The notes beneath the pieces were generated by a model. The model saw only the letters and a program-made list of their open reading frames with translations, was not told where the DNA came from and ran no database searches. A stretch of DNA of 40,078 bases from Segetibacter sp. (GTDB lineage Bacteria; Bacteroidota; Bacteroidia; Chitinophagales; Chitinophagaceae): contig NZ_JAOQAH010000015.1 in NCBI RefSeq assembly GCF_025963695.1, forward strand, positions 1 to 40,078, in the 5' to 3' direction. Shown here in pieces: positions 25,167 to 33,677 of the stretch (the stretch's first letter is position 1; each line of letters starts with the position of its first letter). A program made the position numbers and the translations under genes.

Positions 25167-25715
25167 ATGGCAACTACAAAATGGTCTTTAGACCCAACCC
25201 ACAGCGAAATTGGCTTTAAGATTAAGCACCTGATGATCTCAAACGTTTCGGGCAACTTCAACAAGTTTGATGTGCAGGTAGAAACAAATGGCGACGACTT
25301 TGGTAATGCGCAAGTAACTGCAAACATTGATGTCGCATCAATCAACACCAATAACGAGCAGCGTGACGCGCATCTTCGCAATGCTGATTTTTTCGAAGTT
25401 GAAAACCATCCTGAGATCACTTTTAAATCTACCAAAGTAGAAAGAGTAGACGAGGACACTTTTAACCTTTATGGTAACCTCACAATTAAACAAACAACTA
25501 AGCCAGTAAAACTTTCGGTAGAATATAGCGGCGTTGCAAAAGACCCGTGGGGTAATGTGAAAGCAGGATTTACTATACATGGTAAAATTAACCGCAAAGA
25601 TTTTGGTATTAATTACAATGCAGTGCTAGAAACCGGCGGTGTAATGTTAGGCGAAGAACTAAAGGTTAATGGCGAAATTCAATTAGTAAAGCAAGCTGAG
25701 CTTCAGCCTGCTTAG
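25167..25715 (+). CDS. YceI-family protein
   Basis: A 182-residue protein covering a complete YceI domain: TKWSLDPTHSEIGFKIKHLM, INTNNEQRDAHLRNADFFEV, ENHPEITFKSTKVE and GFTIHGKINRKDFGINYNAV. The fold is a lipocalin-like barrel that binds isoprenoid-type lipids in known structures. No signal peptide is visible, so this copy is probably cytoplasmic, unlike many periplasmic YceI proteins. It lies 76 bp after the nitroreductase gene and probably belongs to the same stress block. Confidence 0.94.
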   Translation: MATTKWSLDPTHSEIGFKIKHLMISNVSGNFNKFDVQVETNGDDFGNAQVTANIDVASINTNNEQRDAHLRNADFFEVENHPEITFKSTKVERVDEDTFNLYGNLTIKQTTKPVKLSVEYSGVAKDPWGNVKAGFTIHGKINRKDFGINYNAVLETGGVMLGEELKVNGEIQLVKQAELQPA

Positions 25716-25779
25716 TAACTGTTCTCTTTACTGACACGGATGAGAATTTTTTAGTGACGATCAAACTAGCTTTATTCAA

Positions 25780-25804
25780 CATCGTTGTGTCACTCACTGC
25801 AACC
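25780..25804 (-). repeat. Dispersed intergenic element, copy 7 (T/A type)
   Basis: On the minus strand GGTTGCAGTGAGTGACACAA then CGATG. It sits between two plus-strand genes, in antisense orientation, and shares GTTGCAGTG with the copy at 36576-36602. Confidence 0.78.
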
Positions 25805-25879
25805 AGTAGTTAATTATTCAACGTTTTTTTTATGTCGGGTAAGAATTAGGAAGTGAGTAAAAAAGAGTAAAAAATAATT

Positions 25880-26575
25880 ATGAAAGTAGAAATATGGTCA
25901 GATATCGTTTGCCCCTTTTGCTACATTGGCAAACGAAAATTTGAAAAAGCCCTTGAAAACTTTGATGCAAAAGAGCAGGTAGAAATTGTATGGCGAAGTT
26001 TTCAACTTGATCCCGAAATGGAATCTGTACCTGGACAATCTGTGCATGAATATTTAGGAAAAAGAAAAGGTGTAACTGCAAAAGAAGGTAAGCAAATGAA
26101 TGATTCTATAACGGGTATGGCAAAAGAGGTAGGACTGGAATACAACTTTGACCAGGCAATCATCAGCAACACACTTAACGCGCACCGCCTGCTTCATTTT
26201 GCAAAAACAAAAGGGGTACAAAACGAAATGAAAGAACGTTTGTTTAAAGCTTATTATACGGAAGGCAAAAACATAGGCGAGTCCGAAACACTAGTTCTGT
26301 TAGGTGAAGAAGTAGGACTTGTTGCAGATGACATTAGAACCGTTTTGCAAAGTGATGCTTATACGGCCGAAGTAAGACAAGACCAATATGAAGCCAACCA
26401 GGTTGGTGCCCGTGGTGTTCCTTTCTTTGTTTTTAATAATACATACGCAGTATCGGGTGCTCAGCCAACAGATGTTTTTGCACAAGTATTAGATAAGGTT
26501 CGGCAAGAAGAAAAGCTAGTGGCATTAAGTACACAAGGCGAAGGATTTTGCAATGTTGACGGCGTTTGTAATTAA
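25880..26575 (+). CDS. DsbA-family oxidoreductase, FrnE-like
   Basis: A 231-residue protein. The thioredoxin-fold active site is VCPFCYIGK with Cys11 and Cys14 close to the N-terminus. It continues VWRSFQLDPEME and NTLNAHRLLHFAKTKG, and the cis-proline loop is ARGVPFFVFN. There is no signal peptide, so it acts in the cytoplasm, as FrnE proteins do. A C-terminal pair of cysteines (FCNVDGVCN) may be a second redox site. Its neighbours (nitroreductase, YceI, SDRs) fit a role in oxidative or electrophile stress. Confidence 0.93.
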   Translation: MKVEIWSDIVCPFCYIGKRKFEKALENFDAKEQVEIVWRSFQLDPEMESVPGQSVHEYLGKRKGVTAKEGKQMNDSITGMAKEVGLEYNFDQAIISNTLNAHRLLHFAKTKGVQNEMKERLFKAYYTEGKNIGESETLVLLGEEVGLVADDIRTVLQSDAYTAEVRQDQYEANQVGARGVPFFVFNNTYAVSGAQPTDVFAQVLDKVRQEEKLVALSTQGEGFCNVDGVCN

Positions 26576-26596
26576 CGCTTTTTATTAGCATTTAAA

Positions 26597-26648
26597 TTAT
26601 ATGCTGCAAGACTAAAAGCTCATTCTTGCAGCATATAAAATTCTTGCA
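26597..26648 (+). terminator. Hairpin after the FrnE-like gene
   Basis: A perfect 15-bp stem (TTATATGCTGCAAGA with TCTTGCAGCATATAA) and a 22-nt loop. It lacks a strong T-run, so termination is plausible but may be partial. Confidence 0.6.
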
Positions 26649-26746
26649 ATCAACTTTAAAGTGATCTTTGCTGTAAGGAGAGTACAACACCTTTTACTGA
26701 TTTTAGTAAGGAGGATTATAAATAGAACGAAATTAATAACCCGCTA

Positions 26747-27463
26747 ATGGAAACACTGAAAGATAAAATAGCCCTGGTAACCGGTGCAAGCAAAGGAATT
26801 GGCAAAGCCATTGCAGTTGCGTTGGCAAATGAGGGTGTTCATGTAGGGTTAATAGCAAGAACAGAAGAAGACGTAAAGAGAGCCACCGAAGAGATAAGAG
26901 CATCGGGCGTAAAAGCAGCGTATGCTGTAGCTGATGTAAGTAATAGAATGGAGGTGGAAGCTGCCGTAGAAAAGATAAAAAATGAATTGGGGCCGGTAGA
27001 TATACTAATCAACAATGCAGGCACAGGTACATTCGGTAAATTCCTGGAATTAGAACCTGAAGTATGGGAAAATCAAATTAAGGTAAATGTGTTTGGAGTA
27101 TATTATACTACCCGCGCTGTACTGCCTGAAATGATTGAAAGAAAAACAGGAGACATTGTCAACATATCATCTACTGCAGGTAAAACAGGAAGTGCAGTTA
27201 CCAGTGCTTATAGCGCTTCTAAATTTGCTGTCTTTGGTTTAAGTGAAAGCTTAATGCAGGAAGTGCGTAAACATAACATTCGTGTTACAGCCTTAGCACC
27301 AAGCACAGTCGTAACCGACCTTGCCCATAGTGCAGATCTCATTAAAGGCGATCCTGACCGAGTAATGCATCCCGAAGATTTTGCCGAATTAATTATTGCT
27401 CAGTTAAAACTAAATCGCCGCGTATTTGTAAAAGAAGCAAGTATCTTTTCAACTAATCCCTAA
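26747..27463 (+). CDS. Short-chain dehydrogenase/reductase (3-oxoacyl-ACP reductase-like)
   Basis: A 238-residue classical SDR. The cofactor motif is [10 protein letters not shown] (residues about 14-23), with [18 protein letters not shown] and the catalytic residues in [11 protein letters not shown] (Ser) and YSASK (Tyr, Lys). ARTEED after the second strand favours NADP(H). The substrate cannot be assigned; FabG-like homologues reduce many carbonyls. An AGGAGG lies about 33 nt before the ATG, too far to serve it. The next SDR gene starts 10 bp after the stop, so they form an operon. Confidence 0.92.
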   Translation: METLKDKIALVTGASKGIGKAIAVALANEGVHVGLIARTEEDVKRATEEIRASGVKAAYAVADVSNRMEVEAAVEKIKNELGPVDILINNAGTGTFGKFLELEPEVWENQIKVNVFGVYYTTRAVLPEMIERKTGDIVNISSTAGKTGSAVTSAYSASKFAVFGLSESLMQEVRKHNIRVTALAPSTVVTDLAHSADLIKGDPDRVMHPEDFAELIIAQLKLNRRVFVKEASIFSTNP

Positions 27464-27473
27464 AACAGAAAAA

Positions 27474-28094
27474 ATGAAAATTGTAGTAATTGGTGCAACC
27501 GGTACTATTGGAAAAGCAGTAGTGCAGCTGCTTAAAGAAAAGGGCCACGAAGTAATAGGTGCATCGAGGTCTTCTGAGCCTTCGGTTGATTTTACAGATA
27601 GTTCATCAATTGATCGTTTTTATGAAACTATCGGTGAAGTAGATGCTATCGTTACTGCGGCGGGAGATGCGGCGTTTGTTGCATTAGAAAAATTGGATGA
27701 TGCGCAAATACAACTATCACTGAACAGCAAATTGATGGGGCAAATTAATATGGTTCGTAATGGATTGTCAAAGCTTCGACCTGATGGGGCATTTGTAATT
27801 ACAGGCGGTGTACTGGCTTATACTCCATGGCCGCAAACTTCGATGATTACAATGGTTAACCTGGGATTAGAAGGCTTTGCGAAAGCAGCCGCACTGGATT
27901 TGACTGAAGGCCGCAGAATAGTAGTTGTGCATCCACCATGGGTAGCAGAAACAGCAACTGCGTTAGGTATGGACGCAACACCATGGCCCAGTGCAGCGAA
28001 AGTAGCGGAAGCTTACCTTGCTGCAGTGGAAGGAGACAAAAACGGCGTTCCTGTTTTTGTGGAAGGATATGATCCGACGCAGGGGGTTCAATAA
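27474..28094 (+). CDS. SDR-fold protein with altered active site
   Basis: A 206-residue protein. The N-terminus KIVVIGATGTIGKAVVQLLK is an intact Rossmann dinucleotide motif and AIVTAAGDAAF replaces NNAG. In the usual catalytic region it reads FVITGGVLAYTP and then MVNLGLEGFAKAAALDL, where the usual YxxxK is missing (Leu-Glu-Gly-Phe-Ala-Lys). Known relatives are annotated as short-chain dehydrogenases of about 200 residues. It probably binds NAD(P)H but may not catalyse standard SDR chemistry. It is coupled to the preceding SDR gene. Confidence 0.88.
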   Translation: MKIVVIGATGTIGKAVVQLLKEKGHEVIGASRSSEPSVDFTDSSSIDRFYETIGEVDAIVTAAGDAAFVALEKLDDAQIQLSLNSKLMGQINMVRNGLSKLRPDGAFVITGGVLAYTPWPQTSMITMVNLGLEGFAKAAALDLTEGRRIVVVHPPWVAETATALGMDATPWPSAAKVAEAYLAAVEGDKNGVPVFVEGYDPTQGVQ

Positions 28095-28181
28095 TTTACA
28101 TTCTTCCTATAATCATTCATAAAGAAGTTTTAATTATTTGAACCGGCTTCACCCGAAGCTGAAGCTCCGCGATGAGGTGCA

Positions 28182-28207
28182 GATGAAGTGATTGCGACGC
28201 AACGATG
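28182..28207 (+). repeat. Dispersed intergenic element, copy 8 (C/G type)
   Basis: GATGAAGTGATTGCGACGCA then ACGATG. It lies in the 296-bp spacer 28095-28390. Similarity with copy 2 continues downstream (ATACCG, TTGTAAC). Confidence 0.75.
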
Positions 28208-28340
28208 ACGCATTAGAATACCGAAGCTTGTAACTTAAAAACTAAAGGCAGGATAAAAATTGGCTAGCGCTATATCTTTTATTCTGCCTTTAGTTTTTAA
28301 ACGATAAAAGAAGCACCTGTTATTTGCATTTACAAGCCTT

Positions 28341-28348
28341 TACATTTG
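28341..28348 (+). promoter_or_regulatory. -7 box of the GNAT gene
   Basis: TACATTTG, a perfect TAnnTTTG match, 42 bp before the ATG at 28391. No TTG at the expected -33 spacing. Confidence 0.5.
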
Positions 28349-28390
28349 CAACGGTTAAATATTTAGAATGACTTAGAACATTAAAAATAC

Positions 28391-28894
28391 ATGCAACAGC
28401 TTTCGTACATAAATGCTACCCCCACCGACTTGCCGCTTATTGTAGAGATATATAACTCAACAATTGCATCGAGAATGGTTACGGCTGATACCGAACCTGT
28501 GACAGTTGAAAGCAGGATAGCATGGTTCGAAAAACATTCGCAGGATAAAAGACCTTTATGGATGATTAGAGCCTACAACAATACGGTTGTTGGCTGGGCA
28601 GGTTTTCAATCTTTTTATGGCAGACCTGCCTATAATGCTACTGTAGAGATCAGTATTTATCTTGCACCAACTGAAAGAGGAAAAGGCCTGGGTACACAGG
28701 TACTGCAACACTGTATACATGCTTCGCCAGCCTATGGAATTAAAACCCTTCTTGGTTTTATTTTTGCGCACAACCAACCCAGCCTTAAATTATTCTACAC
28801 CCATGGATTTGAGGATTGGGGCACATTACCAAACGTGGCAACTTTAGACGGAGTTGAGCAAACATTGAAAATTCTGGGAAAGCGCGTTGCGTAA
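28391..28894 (+). CDS. GNAT N-acetyltransferase, phosphinothricin-acetyltransferase-like
   Basis: A 167-residue protein with the typical PAT/Bar-like layout: TPTDLPLIVEIYNSTIASRM, the RIAWFEKH segment, VVGWAGFQSFYGRPAYNATV, EISIYLAPTERGKGLGTQVL with the acetyl-CoA-binding R-G-K-G-L-G loop, and AHNQPSLKLFYTHGFEDWGT. It transfers acetyl from acetyl-CoA to an amine; many relatives act on methionine sulfoximine or similar compounds. Substrate unproven. It stands alone with its own promoter box and terminator. Confidence 0.92.
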   Translation: MQQLSYINATPTDLPLIVEIYNSTIASRMVTADTEPVTVESRIAWFEKHSQDKRPLWMIRAYNNTVVGWAGFQSFYGRPAYNATVEISIYLAPTERGKGLGTQVLQHCIHASPAYGIKTLLGFIFAHNQPSLKLFYTHGFEDWGTLPNVATLDGVEQTLKILGKRVA

Positions 28895-29368
28895 ATATTT
28901 TTGCCTTACACTCCCCACTTAAATCTTCTGGAAATAAGCCTCTTTATTCTTCTGCAAGAGCGCTTAACGGTGTCACCGTTTTTTTTACTTTTTTTATATG
29001 CTGCCATACAATAATTAATTCAGATTGCAGTTTCTTAAAGTAGTGTTAGAAACGCGAAATTTCTGGATAAAAGATGTGCAGACATTTATTTTGCATGAAC
29101 TTTGCGACTACTTCCGCGAAATAAATTCCACAACAAAACAATCCAAAAATTAAAACAGGTTAAAAAGGATCAAAAAATAGTACAGCATAAATAAAAATAA
29201 AACTGTGCCAAACAAAAGGGTCTTTACACATTTGCAAAAGTTTTCTTTCCGTTTTTATTTGTTAACCCCCCATCATTTATACAAAGAAAGATTAGAAGAA
29301 TAACCAATTTTACATATCCGACCACTGCACTTAATCCAATATACCCAAGAATTATTATTACCAAAACT
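28895..29368. other. 474-bp AT-rich intergenic region
   Basis: It contains the GNAT terminator (28966-28986). The remainder up to the MFS gene shows no gene, repeat copy or clear hairpin. Confidence 0.4.
28966..28986 (+). terminator. Terminator of the GNAT gene
   Basis: AACGGT-GTC-ACCGTT hairpin followed directly by a run of T residues. Confidence 0.8.
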
Positions 29369-30874
29369 ATGACACTTCGTCCTTCAACAACTTTAAGTGA
29401 CCAACAGGTGCAATCAGGTTTAAAACATTTTATTCATGAAGGTTTAGCAGCCGAAGCAATGGCAACTTTTACCGGCGGAACTTTCCTGGTAGCAATGGCT
29501 GTTTTATTAAAAGCATCAAACTTTCAAATAGGTTTACTGGCAGCCTTACCTACACTTACCAATGTATTTCAGTTACTTTCAATATGGCTTGTACAGAAGT
29601 ACAGAAATCGCAGAGCCATTAGTGTTATCTGTTCTTTCTTTGCCAGGGTACCTTTATTTATCATCGGCTTTTTGCCTTTTCTGTTTACCAATGGTACCAG
29701 CATAAGTACGCTGTTGTTCTTTTTATTTTTTCATTATTTCTTCACCTCGGTTTCAGGCGCAAGCTGGAACTCGTGGATAAAAGACCTGGTGCCGGAAAAA
29801 GTACTTGGAAGCTATTTCTCAAAAAAAGCAAGAATTACTCAAATTTTAAATGTAACGCTTAGCCTCGCCTTAGCGATGTTTATCGACTACATCAAGTCTA
29901 ACTACCCCCGGTTTGAATTAACTGCTTACGCCGGAATGTTCATTATTGGCGGCGTCATTGGTATGATAGGAGTTTATTTTCTTGCGCGTGCCCCTGAGCC
30001 CAAAACAACCTTGCAGGATCAGAAATTGTTTAAACTCTTAGGCAAACCCTTAAAAGATGTAAACTTTAGAAACCTGCTTACCTTTCATTCGTTTTATGCA
30101 TTTGCAACCAGTCTTGCTCTTCCGTTCTTTGTAGTGTATATGATGAAGACGGTGGGATTATCTTTTGCGTGGATTATTTTTCTTGGATTAGTAGCAAAGT
30201 TTGGAAGTATATTCTCCTTAAAATTTTGGGGTACGTTCTCCGATAAGTACAGCAACAAAACCATTATCAGTATTTGTGCACCCACTTTTATCACATGTAT
30301 ACTTAGCTGGACGTTTGTTGCAATGACTTCAAACCATATTATAAGTATTGCTCTTTTATTTGTTATTCATTTGGTTAGTGGCATTTCAGCCGCAGGTATA
30401 GATCTCGCCATCGCCAATATGGCCATGAAACTTGCTCCCAAAAACGAAGCTATCTCGTACATCTCTGCAAGAAACATTATAGTAGCAATATTTGCTGCTG
30501 CAGGACCCATTGCCGGTGGTTTAATGGCCGACTTTTTTGCTGCTCACCAACTTACCTGGAACGTTCAGTGGCACGGGCCAACGGGCATCTCCACATTAAA
30601 CCTGCTTGAATTACAAAACTGGAATTTCTTTTTTGCAATTAGCGCTATACTTGCCTTGCTATCTATGCGGCTTGTTAAAAGAATTAAGGAGCAGGGTGAG
30701 GTTCACAAAGGAATGGTTACTATAGTTATGAAGAAAAGTGTTACAAGAGGAATTAGAAGAAACATAAGTGGCGAAGCTTTAAAAGATAGAATTAACAATC
30801 CTGTAATTATGCCCGCACTAAAAAAACGTATGATAACATATAAGCTCTGGAAAGAAGTTAAAAATACTGCATAA
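29369..30874 (+). CDS. MFS transporter
   Basis: A 501-residue membrane protein with about 12 hydrophobic segments in two halves. The N-terminal half begins ALQ-free with GLAAEAMATFTGGTFLVAMA and the second half at about residue 230 (FHSFYAFATSLALPFFVVYM). The loop KYRNRRAISVICSF after segment 2 and FWGTFSDKYSNKTIISI in the second half correspond to the MFS loop motif. The C-terminal 60 residues are a basic cytoplasmic tail. Substrate unknown. It is single, with a terminator downstream. Confidence 0.88.
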   Translation: MTLRPSTTLSDQQVQSGLKHFIHEGLAAEAMATFTGGTFLVAMAVLLKASNFQIGLLAALPTLTNVFQLLSIWLVQKYRNRRAISVICSFFARVPLFIIGFLPFLFTNGTSISTLLFFLFFHYFFTSVSGASWNSWIKDLVPEKVLGSYFSKKARITQILNVTLSLALAMFIDYIKSNYPRFELTAYAGMFIIGGVIGMIGVYFLARAPEPKTTLQDQKLFKLLGKPLKDVNFRNLLTFHSFYAFATSLALPFFVVYMMKTVGLSFAWIIFLGLVAKFGSIFSLKFWGTFSDKYSNKTIISICAPTFITCILSWTFVAMTSNHIISIALLFVIHLVSGISAAGIDLAIANMAMKLAPKNEAISYISARNIIVAIFAAAGPIAGGLMADFFAAHQLTWNVQWHGPTGISTLNLLELQNWNFFFAISAILALLSMRLVKRIKEQGEVHKGMVTIVMKKSVTRGIRRNISGEALKDRINNPVIMPALKKRMITYKLWKEVKNTA

Positions 30875-30902
30875 CCCTTGCGAGAGGGAAGTGATAAACA
30901 AG

Positions 30903-30926
30903 ACGAGTGGCCGAAAGGTCACTCGT
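30903..30926 (+). terminator. Terminator of the MFS gene
   Basis: ACGAGTGGCC-GAAA-GGTCACTCGT (10 bp, one G-U, GNRA tetraloop), followed by TTTCTTTTG. Confidence 0.82.
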
Positions 30927-30973
30927 TTTCTTTTGTAAAATTTTTTTTTCTTAAGCTTTATTGCATGTCTCTA

Positions 30974-30996
30974 CATTGTTGTGTCACTCACTTTTA
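30974..30996 (-). repeat. Dispersed intergenic element, copy 9 (T/A type)
   Basis: On the minus strand AAAAGTGAGTGACACAACAA then TG. It lies between the convergent ends of the MFS and sucB transcription units. An upstream GAATAAAG string is shared with copy 1. Confidence 0.8.
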
Positions 30997-31096
30997 CTAA
31001 AAACCTTTATTCGGCTTTCATAAAGGCGGCTTCTGATACTTATTTACAAAGTACTGAAGCCGCAGGTCTGCAGAGAAAAATTTACAAGCAATAAAA

Positions 31097-31118
31097 AAAG
31101 CCGCCCTACGGCAGCTTT
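31097..31118 (-). terminator. Terminator of sucB
   Basis: On the minus strand AAAGCTGCC-GTAG-GGCGGCTTT followed by TTTTA; 23 bp after the sucB stop. Confidence 0.85.
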
Positions 31119-31140
31119 CAATTATTTATAAGGCTTTTTT

Positions 31141-32715
31141 TTATAATTCTAATAATGTCTTAACAGGATCTTTACCGAACAATAAAAGCTCTGGTGTTTC
31201 AAGCAATTCCTTTACTCTCACCAAAAAGCTTACACTTTCACGTCCATCTATGATACGATGATCATAGCTTAACGCCAGGTACATCATCGGCTTAATAACT
31301 ACTTGTCCGTTTATTGCCATTGGCCTTTCCTGTATTTTATGCATACCAAGGATAGCACTTTGCGGAATATTGATAATAGGCGTAGAAAGCAGCGAACCAA
31401 ATACTCCACCATTGGTAATGGTAAACGTACCGCCTTGCATTTCGTCCATTGACAACTTATTATCCCGTGCTTTGCCTGCAAGCCGCACAACTTCTTTCTC
31501 AATCTCTGCCATGCTCAAACTCTCAGCATTTCTTATTACCGGCACCACCAAGCCCTTCGGCGCTGAAACGGCAATTGAAATATCGCAAAAGTCATGATAA
31601 ATCAAAGAGTCTCCATCAATATAAGCGTTAACAGAAGGCCACTCCTGCAAAGCAAAACAAACAGCTTTCGTAAAAAAGCTCATGAACCCCAGGTTTACGC
31701 CCTGCTTCTCTTTGAACTTGTCTTTATACTGGGTACGAAGTGCCATTATTCGGCTCATGTCTACTTCATTAAAAGTAGTGAGCATTGCAGTTGTATTTTT
31801 AGCCTCTACCAGCCTGCGGCTAACCGTTTTACGCAGGTTACTCATTTTTTCCCTACGCTCGTTACGGCTAAACAGCTCTTGTCCTGCAACAGTTTTTTTT
31901 CCTGGATTTGCTAATGCCTGTAAAACATCGTTCTTCATAATTCTTCCCCCCGAACCTGAAGGGGTAATAGAAGATGGTTCCACCTTTTTGTCGGCAATAA
32001 TAGCTGCCGCAACAGGTGAAGCCTTAATATCATTAGGAATAGAAGTAACCGCCGCCTGGGTAGCAGCAGGTTGGGCAGCAGGAGTTGCGGGTTTTGCTTC
32101 GACGGGTGCAGCCCCTACTGCTACGTCGCTATCTATTGTTGCAATTACGTCTCCTATTTTTAATGTATCACCCTCTTTTGCTTTTTGTGACAACTTTCCG
32201 GCTTCCTCTGCATTTAATTCAAAAGTCGCTTTTTCGCTTTCCAATTCTGCAATCACTTCGTCACGTTTTACCAGGTCACCTTCTGCTCTTACCCACTTAA
32301 TCAGCGTAACTTCTGTTATAGACTCTCCAACTGTAGGAACTTTTATATCTATTACTCCTTTCCCTGCTGCAACCGCTTGTGGTGCCGCTGCTGCAGGTGC
32401 TTGTTGTGGTGGTGGTGGTTCTGCAGCTTTTGGTTGGGAAGTTGCTGGTTCTGTAACCGCTGGCCCGCCAGCTGGTTTTTGTGCTGTTTCATCTATTTGT
32501 GCAAGCACATCTCCTATATTTATTGTATCCCCCTCTCCTGCTTTTGTTTTTAATATCCCCGCCTTTTCAGCATTTACTTCAAAAGTCGCCTTTTCACTTT
32601 CAAGTTCAGCAATCACCTCATCTCTTTGAACATATTCCCCGTCTTTTTTTACCCATTTTATTAATGTAACCTCTGTGATGGATTCGCCTACTGTTGGAAC
32701 TTTTATGTCGATCAT
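31141..32715 (-). CDS. sucB: Dihydrolipoamide succinyltransferase (2-oxoglutarate dehydrogenase E2), double lipoyl
   Basis: A 524-residue protein. It carries two lipoyl domains, residues 1-78 and 121-198, with ESEKATFE lipoylation sites at Lys42 and Lys162, joined by Ala/Pro-rich linkers. The E3-binding domain is at about 231-268 ([20 protein letters not shown] to [10 protein letters not shown]). The catalytic domain runs from about 285 to the end, with YDHRIIDG (His486, Asp490) as the active site. It transfers succinyl to CoA in the TCA cycle. An SD-like AAGAAGG precedes the ATG. The usual sucA-sucB order is kept but 962 bp separate the genes, so sucB probably has its own promoter. Confidence 0.95.
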   Translation of the reverse strand: MIDIKVPTVGESITEVTLIKWVKKDGEYVQRDEVIAELESEKATFEVNAEKAGILKTKAGEGDTINIGDVLAQIDETAQKPAGGPAVTEPATSQPKAAEPPPPQQAPAAAAPQAVAAGKGVIDIKVPTVGESITEVTLIKWVRAEGDLVKRDEVIAELESEKATFELNAEEAGKLSQKAKEGDTLKIGDVIATIDSDVAVGAAPVEAKPATPAAQPAATQAAVTSIPNDIKASPVAAAIIADKKVEPSSITPSGSGGRIMKNDVLQALANPGKKTVAGQELFSRNERREKMSNLRKTVSRRLVEAKNTTAMLTTFNEVDMSRIMALRTQYKDKFKEKQGVNLGFMSFFTKAVCFALQEWPSVNAYIDGDSLIYHDFCDISIAVSAPKGLVVPVIRNAESLSMAEIEKEVVRLAGKARDNKLSMDEMQGGTFTITNGGVFGSLLSTPIINIPQSAILGMHKIQERPMAINGQVVIKPMMYLALSYDHRIIDGRESVSFLVRVKELLETPELLLFGKDPVKTLLEL

Positions 32716-32957
32716 ACCTTCTTTTTAAGTTTTGCAAATTTCGGGGAAAATAAGTTGTTTTTGGAAGTAAATTTATTGAACAAATGATTTGAAATTAAAG
32801 TAGAGATAACAAAAACAATGAAAGGATATGAGTAACAAGCGGGTGATTGAAGTAAAACAATGTAAGCCTTCGCAACCCTTCCCTGCGAACGGAAACCTCT
32901 GCATTATATTTTGAATGAAACCTGGTGCAGCATAAACTGCTCCTCGTTTATACTTTG

Positions 32958-32981
32958 GTACAAGTGTGCGACGCAACAATG
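32958..32981 (+). repeat. Dispersed intergenic element, copy 10 (C/G type)
   Basis: GTACAAGTGTGCGACGCAAC then AATG, close to the consensus. It lies between sucA and sucB, antisense to both. Followed by AAAAGCCGGCTAAACAAAAA. Confidence 0.85.
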
Positions 32982-33093
32982 ACGGATTAGATAACAAAAG
33001 CCGGCTAAACAAAAACGCTATTCTTTTATCAATCTTAAAATTATTAACCCGAACTCTTTCGCTGGTGAACAAATGAAAGAAACTTCTTTTAGG

Positions 33094-33395
33094 TCAAATT
33101 AACAAATTGTGGTAGTCTCCGCTCTGCCTTCTATTAAACAGTCTGTAACGTCTTCCCCCGTTTCACATCCATTTTTCCTTCTTTAACAAATGAAGAAAAA
33201 ATAATGATTTGAGACCTGAATGAGTATTTGTTATTATACTGTGCTTGCAAAAAAAGCAGTGATAAAATAGAAACCATAGCATTTGCTTAGGGTAGAATTC
33301 CGAAAAATTATTTTTGAGCGCAGCGCTGCCATTTTTATAGATTCTTCGGCTTATGAAATCCTCGAACTAATAACTTGCTCCTTATTGTCACTCAT
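33094..33395 (-). pseudogene. HEPN-domain toxin pseudogene
   Basis: The minus strand from the ATG at 33395 reads MSDNKEQVISSRIS, a TAA stop, then AEESIKMAAL, FRNSTLSKCYGFYFITAFFA in the same frame, and after frame changes FVKEGKMDVKRGKT and LFNRRQSGDYH. These match, in order, the RAEESLxxAKxLL, NRAYYAMFYA, HFVKxGxxxKxxGK and LFxxRQxGDY parts of HEPN proteins of the MNT/HEPN type. The in-frame stop and at least two frameshifts make it inactive. Its ATG overlaps the stop of the nucleotidyltransferase remnant (ATGA). Confidence 0.72.
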
Positions 33396-33677
33396 AAAAT
33401 TTTCCCTTCTTTAATTACATCTTGTAGCAACAGTGTAATTTTCAATTCTTTCAAATTACCCCTATTATAAATTAAAGAAGACACTGGCTATATACTTCAA
33501 CTCAATGTCGTACATCTCATTACTAATTCTGGTTTCTAATTTTCGGTCAACCTCTTTGTCAGTCAATACCAAAATATCCCAATCACTTTCCGCCCGGTAA
33601 TCACAGAAGCGTTTTCATCCTCCTTTAATACCTGCTCTTTTATTTTATTAAAAGATAGTCTCTTCCATTTTCGGAAA
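33392..33677 (-). pseudogene. MNT-type nucleotidyltransferase pseudogene
   Basis: It begins immediately after the sucA stop: WKRLSFNKIKEQVLKEDENA then SVI in one frame, YRAESDWDILVLTDKEVDRK in a second, a stop, and LLLQDVIKEGKIL ending TGA in a third. This is the layout of minimal nucleotidyltransferases, but the nucleotide-binding LYGSRARGD segment that should join SVI to YRAESDWD is deleted with a frameshift, and no start codon remains (AAG where ATG is expected). It was probably the antitoxin partner of the adjacent HEPN remnant. Upstream gene: sucA. Confidence 0.72.

Noticed and set aside
31682..32629. 315-codon open frame on the plus strand
   Set aside because: It is the antisense of sucB; its Ala/Ser/Ile-rich composition arises from the Ala/Pro linkers and lipoyl repeats of the real gene.
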